64,000 nt of DNA, taken from Salipiger sp. H15. Its GTDB lineage: Bacteria; Pseudomonadota; Alphaproteobacteria; Rhodobacterales; Rhodobacteraceae. Below are positions 1 to 7,377 of this stretch, one piece after another. The translations under genes and the position numbers were made by a program. The stretch spans positions 372,001 to 436,000 of the forward strand of contig NZ_CP123386.1 of NCBI RefSeq assembly GCF_040409955.1, in the 5' to 3' direction. The number at the start of each line of letters is the position of its first letter. Position 1 is the stretch's first letter. The notes under the pieces were generated by a model. That model saw only the letters and a list, made by a program, of their open reading frames with translations. It searched no databases and had not been told where the DNA came from.

Positions 1-292
1 GGGGCTGGACGAGATCAAGCTCTCGGGCGGCGGCGGCTCCTCGGCCATGCCGCACAAGCAGAACCCGGTCGGGGCCGAGCTCTTGGTGACGCTGGCGCGG
101 TTCAACGCGGTGCAGCTTTCGGCCATGCACCTTGCGCTGGTTCACGAACAGGAACGCTCGGGCGCGGCCTGGGCGCTGGAATGGATGATCCTGCCGCAGA
201 TGGCGCAGGCGACGGCGCGGGCGCTCGCCACGGCGCAGGGCCTCGTCGCGGGCATCGACCGGATCGGCACGCCGGAGCGGCGCACCGACTGA
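1..292 (+). CDS. pcaB: 3-carboxy-cis,cis-muconate cycloisomerase-like lyase, C-terminal part
   Basis: This is the 3' end of a fumarase/aspartase-superfamily gene that starts before the window; it reads in frame from base 2. The fragment carries the superfamily signature loop GGSSAMPHKQNPV at its start, followed by a helix containing ALVHEQERSGAAW, which is characteristic of PcaB of the protocatechuate branch of the beta-ketoadipate pathway. About 96 residues remain and they stop at a TGA. A short C-terminus fits the roseobacter form. Another member of the superfamily, such as adenylosuccinate lyase, is possible but less likely given the HEQERSGAAW stretch. No other pca gene is visible. Confidence 0.8.
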   Translation, partial: GLDEIKLSGGGGSSAMPHKQNPVGAELLVTLARFNAVQLSAMHLALVHEQERSGAAWALEWMILPQMAQATARALATAQGLVAGIDRIGTPERRTD

Positions 293-312
293 GTGGCGGG
301 TCCGCCCGTCCT

Positions 313-359
313 CCTGTAACTGGGTCGGGAGCAGTTTCCCTCCCCGACCCAGTTGCAGG
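313..359 (+). promoter_or_regulatory. Long hairpin overlapping the ribosome binding site of the M20 peptidase gene
   Basis: Bases 313-329 pair with 343-359, giving a 17-bp stem with a single T/G wobble and a 13-base loop. The AGGA at 357-360, the best ribosome binding site for the ATG at 368, lies almost wholly in the 3' arm. No T run follows, so it is a poor intrinsic terminator for the upstream lyase. It may be a DNA operator or an RNA structure that hides the ribosome binding site. Confidence 0.55.
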
Positions 360-367
360 ACCCTTCC

Positions 368-1579
368 ATGACCCAAGACGTTGCCCGGATCATCGCCTCG
401 GACCGTTTCAAGCGCGCGCAGGAGGACCTTGCGCAGGGGCACGAGCGCTTCGTCGACGAGATCATCGAGCTGACCGAGATCCCCGCGCCGCCCTTCAAGG
501 AAGAGGTGCGCGCCGCCGCCTACGAGGCGAAGTTCCGCGCGCTGGGGCTGCAGGAGGTCGAGCTCGACGGCATCGGCAACGTGCTCGGCCTGCGCCGCGG
601 GCGCGGCAACGGGCAGGTGGTCGTCGTCGCGGCGCACCTCGACACGGTCTTCCCCGAGGGCACCGACGTCACCGTGCGGCGCGAGGGCACCAAGCTCTTC
701 GCGCCCGGCGTCGGCGACGACACCCGCGGGCTTGCGGCGCTCCTGGCCTTCATTCGCGCGCTGGGTGCGGCGGGGATCGAGACCGAGCAGGATCTCCTCT
801 TCGTCGGCGACGTCGGGGAGGAGGGCAAGGGCGACCTGCGCGGCATCCGCCACCTTTTCGAGGAAGGGCGTTACCGCGAGAAGATCGCCGGCTTCTTCAC
901 CATCGACGGGCTTGAACTGGGCGAGATCACCACCGGCGCGGTCGGCTCGCTGCGCTACCGCGTGACGTTCCGCGGACCGGGCGGGCATTCGCTCAACGCC
1001 TTCGGCACGGTGAACCCGGCCTATGCGCTGGGATCGCTGATGGCGGGCATGGCGCGGATCGAGGTGCCGAAGGCGCCGCGCACCACCTTCTGCGCCTCGG
1101 TCATGGGCGGCGGCAGCTCGATCAACGCCATCCCCGAGGAGGTCTGGCTCGAGATCGACCTGCGCTCGGTCGACGCGGGCGAACTGGCGAAGCTCGACGC
1201 CACGCTGCTGGCGCTGGTGGACGAGGCGGTCACGGCAGAGAACGCGCGCGGCGACACCAGCCATGGCGCGATCCGCGCAGAGATCACCCGCATCGGCAAC
1301 CGCCCGGCCGGGCAGACCGCGCAGGACAGCGCCATCGTGCGGGCTGCCTTCGCCGCGCTTCCGGCCTTCGGCTTCACCCCGACGACGGGCGACAGCTCGA
1401 CCGATGCCAACATCCCGATGAGCCTTGGCGTGCCGGCGATCTGCCTCGGCTCGGGCGGCACCGGCGGGCGGGCGCACACGCTCGAGGAATGGATCGACGT
1501 CGCGCCCGAGCTGTCGCTGCGCGGGCTCTGTGCCGGGCTCGCGGCGATCCTCGGAACGGCGGGCATGGTCGAGGACTGA
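368..1579 (+). CDS. M20-family metallopeptidase (peptidase T / carboxypeptidase-like)
   Basis: The product has 403 residues. Zinc-binding features of the M20 clan are visible: AHLDTV near residues 89-94 (His and Asp ligands), a GVGDDTRG bridging-Asp motif, the catalytic GEEGKGD with its Glu pair, and a late GGRAHTLEEW histidine. Between them lies a dimerisation domain with the usual GGHSLNAFG. M20 enzymes hydrolyse peptides or N-acyl amino acids in the cytosol, and the substrate cannot be read from the sequence. The ATG at 368 is chosen because AGGA lies 7 bases upstream; a TTG at 353 in the same frame is inside the hairpin. The gene stands alone. Confidence 0.88.
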   Translation: MTQDVARIIASDRFKRAQEDLAQGHERFVDEIIELTEIPAPPFKEEVRAAAYEAKFRALGLQEVELDGIGNVLGLRRGRGNGQVVVVAAHLDTVFPEGTDVTVRREGTKLFAPGVGDDTRGLAALLAFIRALGAAGIETEQDLLFVGDVGEEGKGDLRGIRHLFEEGRYREKIAGFFTIDGLELGEITTGAVGSLRYRVTFRGPGGHSLNAFGTVNPAYALGSLMAGMARIEVPKAPRTTFCASVMGGGSSINAIPEEVWLEIDLRSVDAGELAKLDATLLALVDEAVTAENARGDTSHGAIRAEITRIGNRPAGQTAQDSAIVRAAFAALPAFGFTPTTGDSSTDANIPMSLGVPAICLGSGGTGGRAHTLEEWIDVAPELSLRGLCAGLAAILGTAGMVED

Positions 1580-1689
1580 CGCCCGCCGGGCAGGCAGACA
1601 GTCGCGCAGCCACGTGTTTGCGCCAACACGATGTCGGGAATTGCTGTCTCGGAACGAATGTCGATGTACACTCGCGCTGGGAGGATGCC

Positions 1690-2307
1690 ATGCCATACAC
1701 CGATCTTGCACGCGGGCCCCGGCCGCCGACCGGCCCCCGCCGCCGAACCGAGGAACAGGCCGAAATCACCCGTCTCGAGAACGAGTTGCGCGCCTTCGTG
1801 GCGATCGCCCTGCAGCACGGGCTGCGCGACTATTGCGAGATTCGCCACCCCGAGCTGACGCGCGAGCTCGAGGAGGGGCTCGAACGGGCGCGCCACCGCG
1901 CCGAGGTGAAATACACCTACGTGATGGAGCGGCTCTCGCGGGTTCCGGGGCTCATGGCCTCGACCGGCGAGACCGGCGAGCGGACCTATTACCGCAATGC
2001 CGACGAGAACGTCGCCTACATCGAGCATTCGCTGTGGAACAAGCGCTTCATCCTCAGCGGCATCTGGGTGGCCCCGGCCTATCGCGGGCAGGGGTTCGCC
2101 CACCGCATCTTGCGCCAGCTGGTCGAGGCGGCGGACGAGGCGGAACTCGGCATCGAGCTGCACCACGAGCCCTTCGGTGAGGAGGGGCTCGACAAGCCGG
2201 CGCTCGAGGCCTTCTACAGTCGCCACGGATTCCAGCACCACGAGCTGACCCCGGGGGCAATGTTCCGCATCCCGCGCTCGCCGCTCGACCATCACGTCAG
2301 ATCCTGA
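1690..2307 (+). CDS. GNAT-family N-acetyltransferase
   Basis: The protein has 205 residues. Its C-terminal half holds the acetyl-CoA-binding motif VAPAYRGQGFAH (about residues 127-138), matching the R/Q-x-x-G-x-G/A signature, then an EAFYSRHGF segment typical of GNAT motif B. The N-terminal 90 residues are helical and charged and are not a recognisable domain. The ATG at 1690 is preceded by GGGAGG with good spacing; longer in-frame extensions upstream lack a ribosome binding site. The acceptor substrate is unknown, and neighbours give no hint because the gene is separated from both flanking units. Confidence 0.8.
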   Translation: MPYTDLARGPRPPTGPRRRTEEQAEITRLENELRAFVAIALQHGLRDYCEIRHPELTRELEEGLERARHRAEVKYTYVMERLSRVPGLMASTGETGERTYYRNADENVAYIEHSLWNKRFILSGIWVAPAYRGQGFAHRILRQLVEAADEAELGIELHHEPFGEEGLDKPALEAFYSRHGFQHHELTPGAMFRIPRSPLDHHVRS

Positions 2308-2310
2308 GGC

Positions 2311-2332
2311 GGCGCGCCCCGCGGGGCGCGCC
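2311..2332. terminator. 22-bp perfect GC palindrome after the GNAT gene
   Basis: A perfect palindrome built on GGCGCGCCCC begins 3 bases after the acetyltransferase stop. There is no T tract beyond CCCCTT, so it may end transcription weakly or act as an mRNA-stabilising 3' stem. Confidence 0.45.
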
Positions 2333-2341
2333 CCTTCACCA

Positions 2342-2390
2342 GTCTTCCGCGCGAAGACGTCCCGGGATCCGGGGGCAGCGCCCCCGGTCT
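2342..2390. repeat. Paired intergenic hairpins
   Basis: Two adjacent inverted repeats lie here: GTCTTC/GAAGAC (2342-2358, loop CGCGC) and CCGGGGGC/GCCCCCGG (2369-2387). Their side-by-side arrangement resembles a dispersed intergenic repeat unit. No second copy was noticed in the window, so the repeat nature is inferred. Confidence 0.35.
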
Positions 2391-2843
2391 ATCCCGTGGC
2401 AAGCCTCGGCAGGGCCACGACTTTCGCTGGCTTATGCCGACAGGGATCCCGAAAGCTTTCCCTCTTCTTATGTGCTGCGCGCGGAGCCTGACTCTGCGCC
2501 CATGAGCGCCCGAGGGCCGTGCGGCACCCGGCGACGGACGCTGCGTCCGGCGCTCTGACGGGAAATCCGCGCCCGGCGCGTGCTGCGGAGGCCGGCGGGA
2601 CCGCAGCGCCAATATTGCCCCGGCTATAGCTAGAAATTATGGGATTCCACGCCGAATGTATTGGAAGCTTCGGCGCGATGGCGGCAGAGCAGGGGGGCAC
2701 ATGGCCCGCCGTGCGGGCGGGCGAGATCTCGGGAGGATTAGCATGCGCTCAGTCAGTCTTGCGACGGATCCCGGCACGGGCCGGACCGCTGCCACCGCTG
2801 GAGACCTGGAATGCACCGGCGCGCCCCTGCGGGGGGGCGCGTG
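2391..2843. other. Intergenic region before the TRAP permease genes; no gene seen
   Basis: These 450 bases hold no open frame with a convincing start and no motif of a TRAP periplasmic binding protein. A less GC-rich patch at 2615-2665, containing CTATAGCTAGAAATTAT, is the most promoter-like stretch. The ATGs at 2656 and 2811 head short frames without family motifs. Confidence 0.4.
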
Positions 2844-3344
2844 ATGCGCCAGCTGACCAATGCCCTGTCGCGCGTCACCGACCGCGCCACCGCCGTGCTT
2901 GCCCTGATGGGCGGGGTGGCGCTGCTGGCGCTCGTGGCGCTGATCTTCGTCGGGGTGGTGCTGCGCTACGCCTTCGGCCAGCCGATCCTCGGCTCGAACG
3001 AGATCATCCAGCTGACCGCCGTGGCGCTGGTGATGTCGGCGCTGCCCTATTGCACGCATCTCAACGGCCACGTGAGCGTCGACGTCTTCGACCGCATGCT
3101 CGGGCGCTTCGGCCGGTGTGCCGGAGACGTGCTGGCGCGGCTGCTGTCGGGCTTCGCGCTCGGGGTGCTTTGCCAGCGTGCCTTCTACAAGGCGCTTGAC
3201 GCGGCCGAGTTCGGCGACACCACCAACATGCTGGGCCTGCCGCTCTGGCCCTTCTACGGAATTCTTGCCCTCGGCTGCGGCTTCTGCGTGCTGGTCTTCG
3301 CCCTGCAGATCCTGAAGGTGCTCGTGCTTGGAGAAGAACAATGA
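2844..3344 (+). CDS. dctQ: TRAP transporter small permease, DctQ family
   Basis: The protein has 166 residues and four hydrophobic segments in the DctQ pattern. The family core LRYAFGQPILGSNEI, followed by a PYCTHLNGHVSVDVF stretch, is visible near residues 40-80. DctQ is the 4-helix subunit of a sodium-driven tripartite transporter for organic acids and works with DctM. The ATG at 2844 is preceded by a G-rich run; an in-frame ATG at 2811 would add an arginine-rich leader and is less likely. The stop overlaps the dctM start as ATGA. No dctP is adjacent, which is unusual for this family. Confidence 0.88.
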   Translation: MRQLTNALSRVTDRATAVLALMGGVALLALVALIFVGVVLRYAFGQPILGSNEIIQLTAVALVMSALPYCTHLNGHVSVDVFDRMLGRFGRCAGDVLARLLSGFALGVLCQRAFYKALDAAEFGDTTNMLGLPLWPFYGILALGCGFCVLVFALQILKVLVLGEEQ

Positions 3345-4648
3345 CCGACGTCTCCGCGGGCCTGCTCGGCATTGCCGCGCTTTTCGTGCTGATGATCCTG
3401 CGCACGCCGGTGGCCTTTGCCATGCTGCTGGTGGGCTTCTTCGGCTACTGGGGCCTTTCGGGCTTTCGCAGCGCCGGGGCGATGCTGCTGACCGAGAGCT
3501 ACTCGGCGGTGGCCTCCTATTCGCTGATCGTCGTGCCGATGTTCGTGCTGCTGGGCAACATCGCCTCTGCCGCGGGCTACTCGCGCGGGCTCTATGATGC
3601 CGCCTACGCCTGGGTCGGGCGCTTCAAGGGCGGGCTGGCCTCGGCCTCGGTGATCGGCTGCGCCGCCTTCTCGGCGGTCTCGGGTTCGTCGGTCGCGACC
3701 GCGGTAACGCTGGGCAAGGTCGCGCTGCCGCAGATGAAGCGCCTCGGCTATGCCGACAGCCTTGCCACCGGCGCGGTGGCCGCGGGCGGCACGCTCGGCT
3801 TCCTGATCCCGCCCTCCACCGGCTTCGTGCTCTACGCGATCCTCACCGAGGAATCGATCGGTCGGCTCTTCATGGCGGGGATCCTGCCGGGCATCCTGCT
3901 CTGCGCGCTCTTCATCGGGGTGATCTGGCTGCAGGCGACGCTGCGCCCGCAGGACGGCCCGCAGGGCGAGAAGATCGGCTGGGCGGAGAAGTTCCGCATC
4001 TCGGCGGAGGCCTGGCCGCTCTTCGGGGTGATCCTCGTGTCGATCGGCGGCATCTACCTCGGCGTCTTCACCCCGGTCGAGGCCTCGGGCATCGGGGCGG
4101 GGCTGGTGATCCTGCTGGCGCTGGTGCAGCGCCGCATCGACTGGGCCGGGTTCAAGGACGCGGTGCTCGACACGCTGAAGACCAGCGCCATGCTCTACAT
4201 GGTGGTGATCGGCGCGAACGTGCTGAATCCCTTCCTTGCCATCACCCACATTCCGGCGACGCTCGGCGCGCAGCTCGAGACGCTGGGGCTTGGCGCCTAT
4301 GGCACGCTGATTGTCATCCTGCTGGCCTACGTGGTGCTCGGCATGTTCATGGACGGGCTGTCGATGCTGGTGATCACCATCCCCATCGTCTTCCCGGTCA
4401 TCACCGGCTTCGGCTTCGATCCGATCTGGTTCGGGGTTGTGGCGGTCATCGTCATCGAGATGGGCATGATCACGCCCCCGGTCGGCATGAACGTCTTCGT
4501 GGTGCGCGGCGTGGCGGGGCCGGACGTGCCGCTGACCACGGTCTTCAGCGGGGTCGCTCCCTTCCTGCTGGCGATGGTGGTCGGGCTGATCCTGATCATC
4601 CTCTTCCCGTCGATCGCCACGATCATTCCGAACACGATGTTCGGCTAG
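3341..4648 (+). CDS. dctM: TRAP transporter large permease, DctM family
   Basis: The protein has 435 residues, mostly hydrophobic, with about 12 membrane segments, the usual size for DctM. Family landmarks include PMFVLLGNIASAAGYSRGL near the N-terminus, a central GGTLGFLIPPSTGFVLYAILTE stretch with the typical IPPS loop, and a late MGMITPPVGMNVFVV. It carries the substrate and cation path of the transporter. Translation is coupled to dctQ by a 4-base overlap, and a terminator follows. The solute is unknown because specificity lies in the missing DctP. Confidence 0.93.
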   Translation: MTDVSAGLLGIAALFVLMILRTPVAFAMLLVGFFGYWGLSGFRSAGAMLLTESYSAVASYSLIVVPMFVLLGNIASAAGYSRGLYDAAYAWVGRFKGGLASASVIGCAAFSAVSGSSVATAVTLGKVALPQMKRLGYADSLATGAVAAGGTLGFLIPPSTGFVLYAILTEESIGRLFMAGILPGILLCALFIGVIWLQATLRPQDGPQGEKIGWAEKFRISAEAWPLFGVILVSIGGIYLGVFTPVEASGIGAGLVILLALVQRRIDWAGFKDAVLDTLKTSAMLYMVVIGANVLNPFLAITHIPATLGAQLETLGLGAYGTLIVILLAYVVLGMFMDGLSMLVITIPIVFPVITGFGFDPIWFGVVAVIVIEMGMITPPVGMNVFVVRGVAGPDVPLTTVFSGVAPFLLAMVVGLILIILFPSIATIIPNTMFG

Positions 4649-4697
4649 GAAAACAAGAGCCGGATCACCGGCGGGGCACGAGGGACGTGCCGGGGAA

Positions 4698-4733
4698 GGG
4701 GCCCGCCGGGAGATCGGCGGGGCCCTTTGCCTT
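4698..4733 (+). terminator. Intrinsic terminator after dctM
   Basis: A GC stem GGGGCCCGCCG paired with CGGCGGGGCCC (one bulge, six-base loop) is followed by CTTTGCCTTTTG. It lies 50 bases after the dctM stop. Confidence 0.7.
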
Positions 4734-4736
4734 TTG

Positions 4737-5113
4737 CCGCAATCCGCGATTGCAGACGCGCCGGCGAATCATCGCCCCGGCGAGTTCGCGAAAGCGTCGA
4801 ACCCGTCCCGCTTCTCGACTTCACTTTTTTGAATACGACCGGCGCCGGTGCAGGAAGTGGCGCGGATCGGGGCAGAGGTGGCGGTTTGCTGCCAAGAAAT
4901 GCCCCATTTCAGGGGAGTTGGTGCAACCATGAGGAGAGTGGAGGTCTTCAAAGCGTGGTCAGGCTGGGAAATATCGTGTAATAGGATTCGGGTGGTTTTG
5001 TTGTGTCTCACCCACAAGTCACCGATTTTACGCGACTATTTTCTGGGGGCCCCGGATTTTCGAGGGTCCTGACCGGAGGTGCTTTTCATATGCGAATTGG
5101 AACGGAGAATCCG
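4737..5113 (+). promoter_or_regulatory. Lower-GC leader region of the UDP-xylose synthase gene
   Basis: No gene is supported here. The stretch is visibly richer in A and T than its neighbours, especially 4960-5060. It includes a perfect small hairpin GCAATC-CGC-GATTGC at 4739-4753. A second in-frame ATG at 5090, with GGAGG 10 bases upstream, could add eight residues to the next gene. The promoter is presumably here, but no -35/-10 pair stands out. Confidence 0.4.
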
Positions 5114-6205
5114 ATGAATATTGTTATCCTAGGATGCGGGGGCTTTATCGGCAGCCATCTGCTCGATCGCCTTCTCACCACGACCGATCACAAGATCATC
5201 GGATGGGACCCGGAGAGCTCGAAAATTCGGAAGCACCTGGATCATCCGAATTTCACTCTTCACCAGCGTTACGTCGACGATCCTGACACACAGCAGGATC
5301 TTCGGGACGCCGTGGCAAACGGAGACGTGGTGATCAACCTCGCCGCGATCTGCAACCCGTCCGAGTACAACACCAATCCGATCAGCGTGATCAAGTCGAA
5401 CCTGTTCGACGTCTACCCGATCGTCGAGCTCTGCGTGGAATACAAGCGCTGGCTCATAAGCTTCTCGACCAGCGAATGCTACGGCCGCACGCTGTCGAGC
5501 TACGTGGGCGACACGAATTACGAAGACCCCGCCCTCTACGAACTCAAGGAAGACGAGACGCCGCTGATCATGGGGCCGATCGTCAACCAGCGCTGGACCT
5601 ACGCCTGCGCCAAGCAGATGGTCGAGCGGCTCGTCTACGCGCATCACAAGGAAGACGGCCTGCCGTTCACCGTGGTGCGTCCGCTGAACTTCTTCGGCCC
5701 GCGCATGGACTACATTCCCCAGCGCGACGGCGACGGCGTTCCGCGGGTCCTCGCCTGCTTCATGGGCGCGCTGCTCAACGGCGAGCCGATGAAACTGGTC
5801 GATGGCGGCAAGGCGCGCCGTACCATCGTGTCGATCTACGAAGCCGTCGATGCCATCTGCCGGATGCTCGACAATCCCGAGAAGGCGAATGGTCACGCCT
5901 TCAACATCGGCAACCGCAACAACGAGGTCACCATGGCCGAGTTGGCGGACATGATGCGCAAGACCTACGCCAAGATCACCGGCGATCCCTCCTACGAGAA
6001 TTATCCGATCATCGAGGTCTCGGCGCAGGAATTCTACGGCGAGGGCTACGAGGATTGCGACCGCCGGATGCCCGACATCTCCAAGGCCAAGGAGCTTCTT
6101 GGCTGGGAGCCGAAGATCGATCTTGCAGACGTGCTGCTCGATACGATGACCTATTTCCACCAGGAATACGCCGGTACCATGGCGCCTGCGCAAGTGGCCG
6201 AATAA
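5114..6205 (+). CDS. UDP-glucuronate decarboxylase / bifunctional UDP-4-ketopentose and UDP-xylose synthase
   Basis: The protein has 363 residues and is an extended SDR resembling the C-terminal decarboxylase domain of ArnA. It shows the NAD-binding GCGGFIGSHL at residues 7-16, T119-S120-E121 in STSECYG, the catalytic pair Y163/K167 in YACAK, and R318 in DRRMPDI. The Glu of TSE and this Arg match the ArnA residues needed for oxidative decarboxylation of UDP-glucuronate, so decarboxylation rather than epimerisation is inferred. The ArnA formyltransferase domain is absent, as in free-standing UDP-xylose synthases. The start at 5114 has GGAG 6 bases upstream. It is monocistronic, with no polysaccharide genes next to it. 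Confidence 0.85.
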   Translation: MNIVILGCGGFIGSHLLDRLLTTTDHKIIGWDPESSKIRKHLDHPNFTLHQRYVDDPDTQQDLRDAVANGDVVINLAAICNPSEYNTNPISVIKSNLFDVYPIVELCVEYKRWLISFSTSECYGRTLSSYVGDTNYEDPALYELKEDETPLIMGPIVNQRWTYACAKQMVERLVYAHHKEDGLPFTVVRPLNFFGPRMDYIPQRDGDGVPRVLACFMGALLNGEPMKLVDGGKARRTIVSIYEAVDAICRMLDNPEKANGHAFNIGNRNNEVTMAELADMMRKTYAKITGDPSYENYPIIEVSAQEFYGEGYEDCDRRMPDISKAKELLGWEPKIDLADVLLDTMTYFHQEYAGTMAPAQVAE

Positions 6206-6233
6206 GGCCGCTCGCTTCCACGGTTCTTCCTCC

Positions 6234-6266
6234 CATGCCGCGCCTGATCCCGGGCGCGGCATTTCC
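6234..6266 (+). terminator. Intrinsic terminator after the UDP-xylose synthase gene
   Basis: A stem ATGCCGCGCC pairs with GGGCGCGGCAT around a short loop, then TTTCC. It lies 30 bases after the stop codon. Confidence 0.6.
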
Positions 6267-6322
6267 GTGCGGGGGCGTTTTGAGCCCTTCGCGCCGTGCC
6301 GCCGCTCGCCTATAAGCGCGGC

Positions 6323-7213
6323 ATGGACATCGGTCGCCTTCCGCCCCTGCGCAGCCTCATCGCCTTCCAGACCGTCGCGCGCTGCGGCAGCTTCACCCGC
6401 GCCGCCGAGCTTCTGGCGCTGACCCAAAGCGGCATCAGCCGGCAGATCGCGCAGCTCGAGGACCACGTCGGCGCGGCCCTCTTCGAGCGCCAGCCCGCGG
6501 GGGTCGTGCTGACCCGCATCGGCGAGGAATACGCCAAGGAGGTCGGCCGCGCGCTCGACGCGCTGCAGTCGCTCGAGGCCGGGCAGATCACCCGCCGCGG
6601 GCAGGATCAGGTGACCATAGCCTGCTCGCGCGCCGTGGCCGACCTCTGGATGCTGCCGCGCCTCGCCCGGCTGCGCGACGCTTTCCCGGGGCTCGAGCTG
6701 AAGCTCATCGTCAACGACTTCTTCCAGCAGCTGCGCCACGACGAATACGACCTGGCCATCTACTACCGCCCCAACCGCCCCGCCGATCACGTGGTCGATG
6801 CGCTGGGGCCCGAGGAGATGCTGCCGGTGATGGCGCCGGGCGGCACGCCGCTGGCCGAGGCCGCCGCGCCGATGCTGCTGACGGTGGAAGAGACCCACAA
6901 GGAATGGACCGACTGGGGCAACTGGCTCGCCGCCATGGATCTCAAGCTGCCCGGGGCCACGACCCGCTGGAAGCTCGGCGACTACCACCTCTCGGTCGAG
7001 GCGGCGCGGCGGGGCGTCGGCTACGCCATGGGCTGGACCTGGTTCATCGCCGACTACCTCGAAGGCGGCGTGCTGGTCCCGGCCGACGTGCGCCCCTTCC
7101 GAGGCCATGGCGAGTATTACCTCATGCGCCCGACCACCCGGCACCAGCGCCAGATCGCCCGGCAGGTGGGCGATTGGCTGGCCGAGAGCAACCGCCGCTG
7201 GCGGGCAGGCTGA
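6323..7213 (+). CDS. LysR-family transcriptional regulator (GcvA-like)
   Basis: The protein has 296 residues. An N-terminal winged helix covers residues 5-65, with AFQTVARCGSFTRAAELL and TQSGISRQIAQLEDHVG marking the recognition region, then the LysR effector-binding domain. The alternation ALFERQPAGVVLT fits GcvA-type regulators. The gene lies just upstream of the peptide-type ABC operon on the same strand, so control of that operon is a reasonable guess. LysR regulators often act on a neighbour and bind T-N11-A sequences; an 18-bp inverted repeat in the gap to the operon is a possible target. The start at 6323 is the ATG nearest the conserved domain. Confidence 0.88.
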   Translation: MDIGRLPPLRSLIAFQTVARCGSFTRAAELLALTQSGISRQIAQLEDHVGAALFERQPAGVVLTRIGEEYAKEVGRALDALQSLEAGQITRRGQDQVTIACSRAVADLWMLPRLARLRDAFPGLELKLIVNDFFQQLRHDEYDLAIYYRPNRPADHVVDALGPEEMLPVMAPGGTPLAEAAAPMLLTVEETHKEWTDWGNWLAAMDLKLPGATTRWKLGDYHLSVEAARRGVGYAMGWTWFIADYLEGGVLVPADVRPFRGHGEYYLMRPTTRHQRQIARQVGDWLAESNRRWRAG

Positions 7214-7304
7214 CACCCCGGGGCCAAGGGTCTGATTCCGTTAGGGAAGTTTTCCGCTTGCGAGGCTCTCAGAGGGGTATGACGAAAAATCATTTGTACC
7301 TCGA

Positions 7305-7322
7305 AACATTCCCCGGAATGTT
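7305..7322. promoter_or_regulatory. 18-bp inverted repeat upstream of the peptide ABC operon
   Basis: AACATTCC-CC-GGAATGTT is a perfect 8+8 inverted repeat, 56 bases before the start of the binding-protein gene and after the LysR gene. Its place and symmetry fit a dimeric operator. Confidence 0.5.
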
Positions 7323-7377
7323 CTGCGGCAAGCTGGCCATGAGCCGCGTACAAAGAAAAATCCACAGGAGAGACGAC

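Noticed and set aside
2637-2843. Possible remnant of a TRAP binding-protein gene before dctQ
   Set aside because: No residue stretch of the DctP family could be read in any frame.
4687-5072. Short plus-strand frames between dctM and the UDP-xylose synthase gene
   Set aside because: They overlap the terminator and AT-rich leader, overlap each other in different frames, and show no protein-like pattern.
5129-7216. 695-codon minus-strand frame across the UDP-xylose synthase and LysR genes
   Set aside because: Both sense genes have full family motifs, and the minus frame has none.
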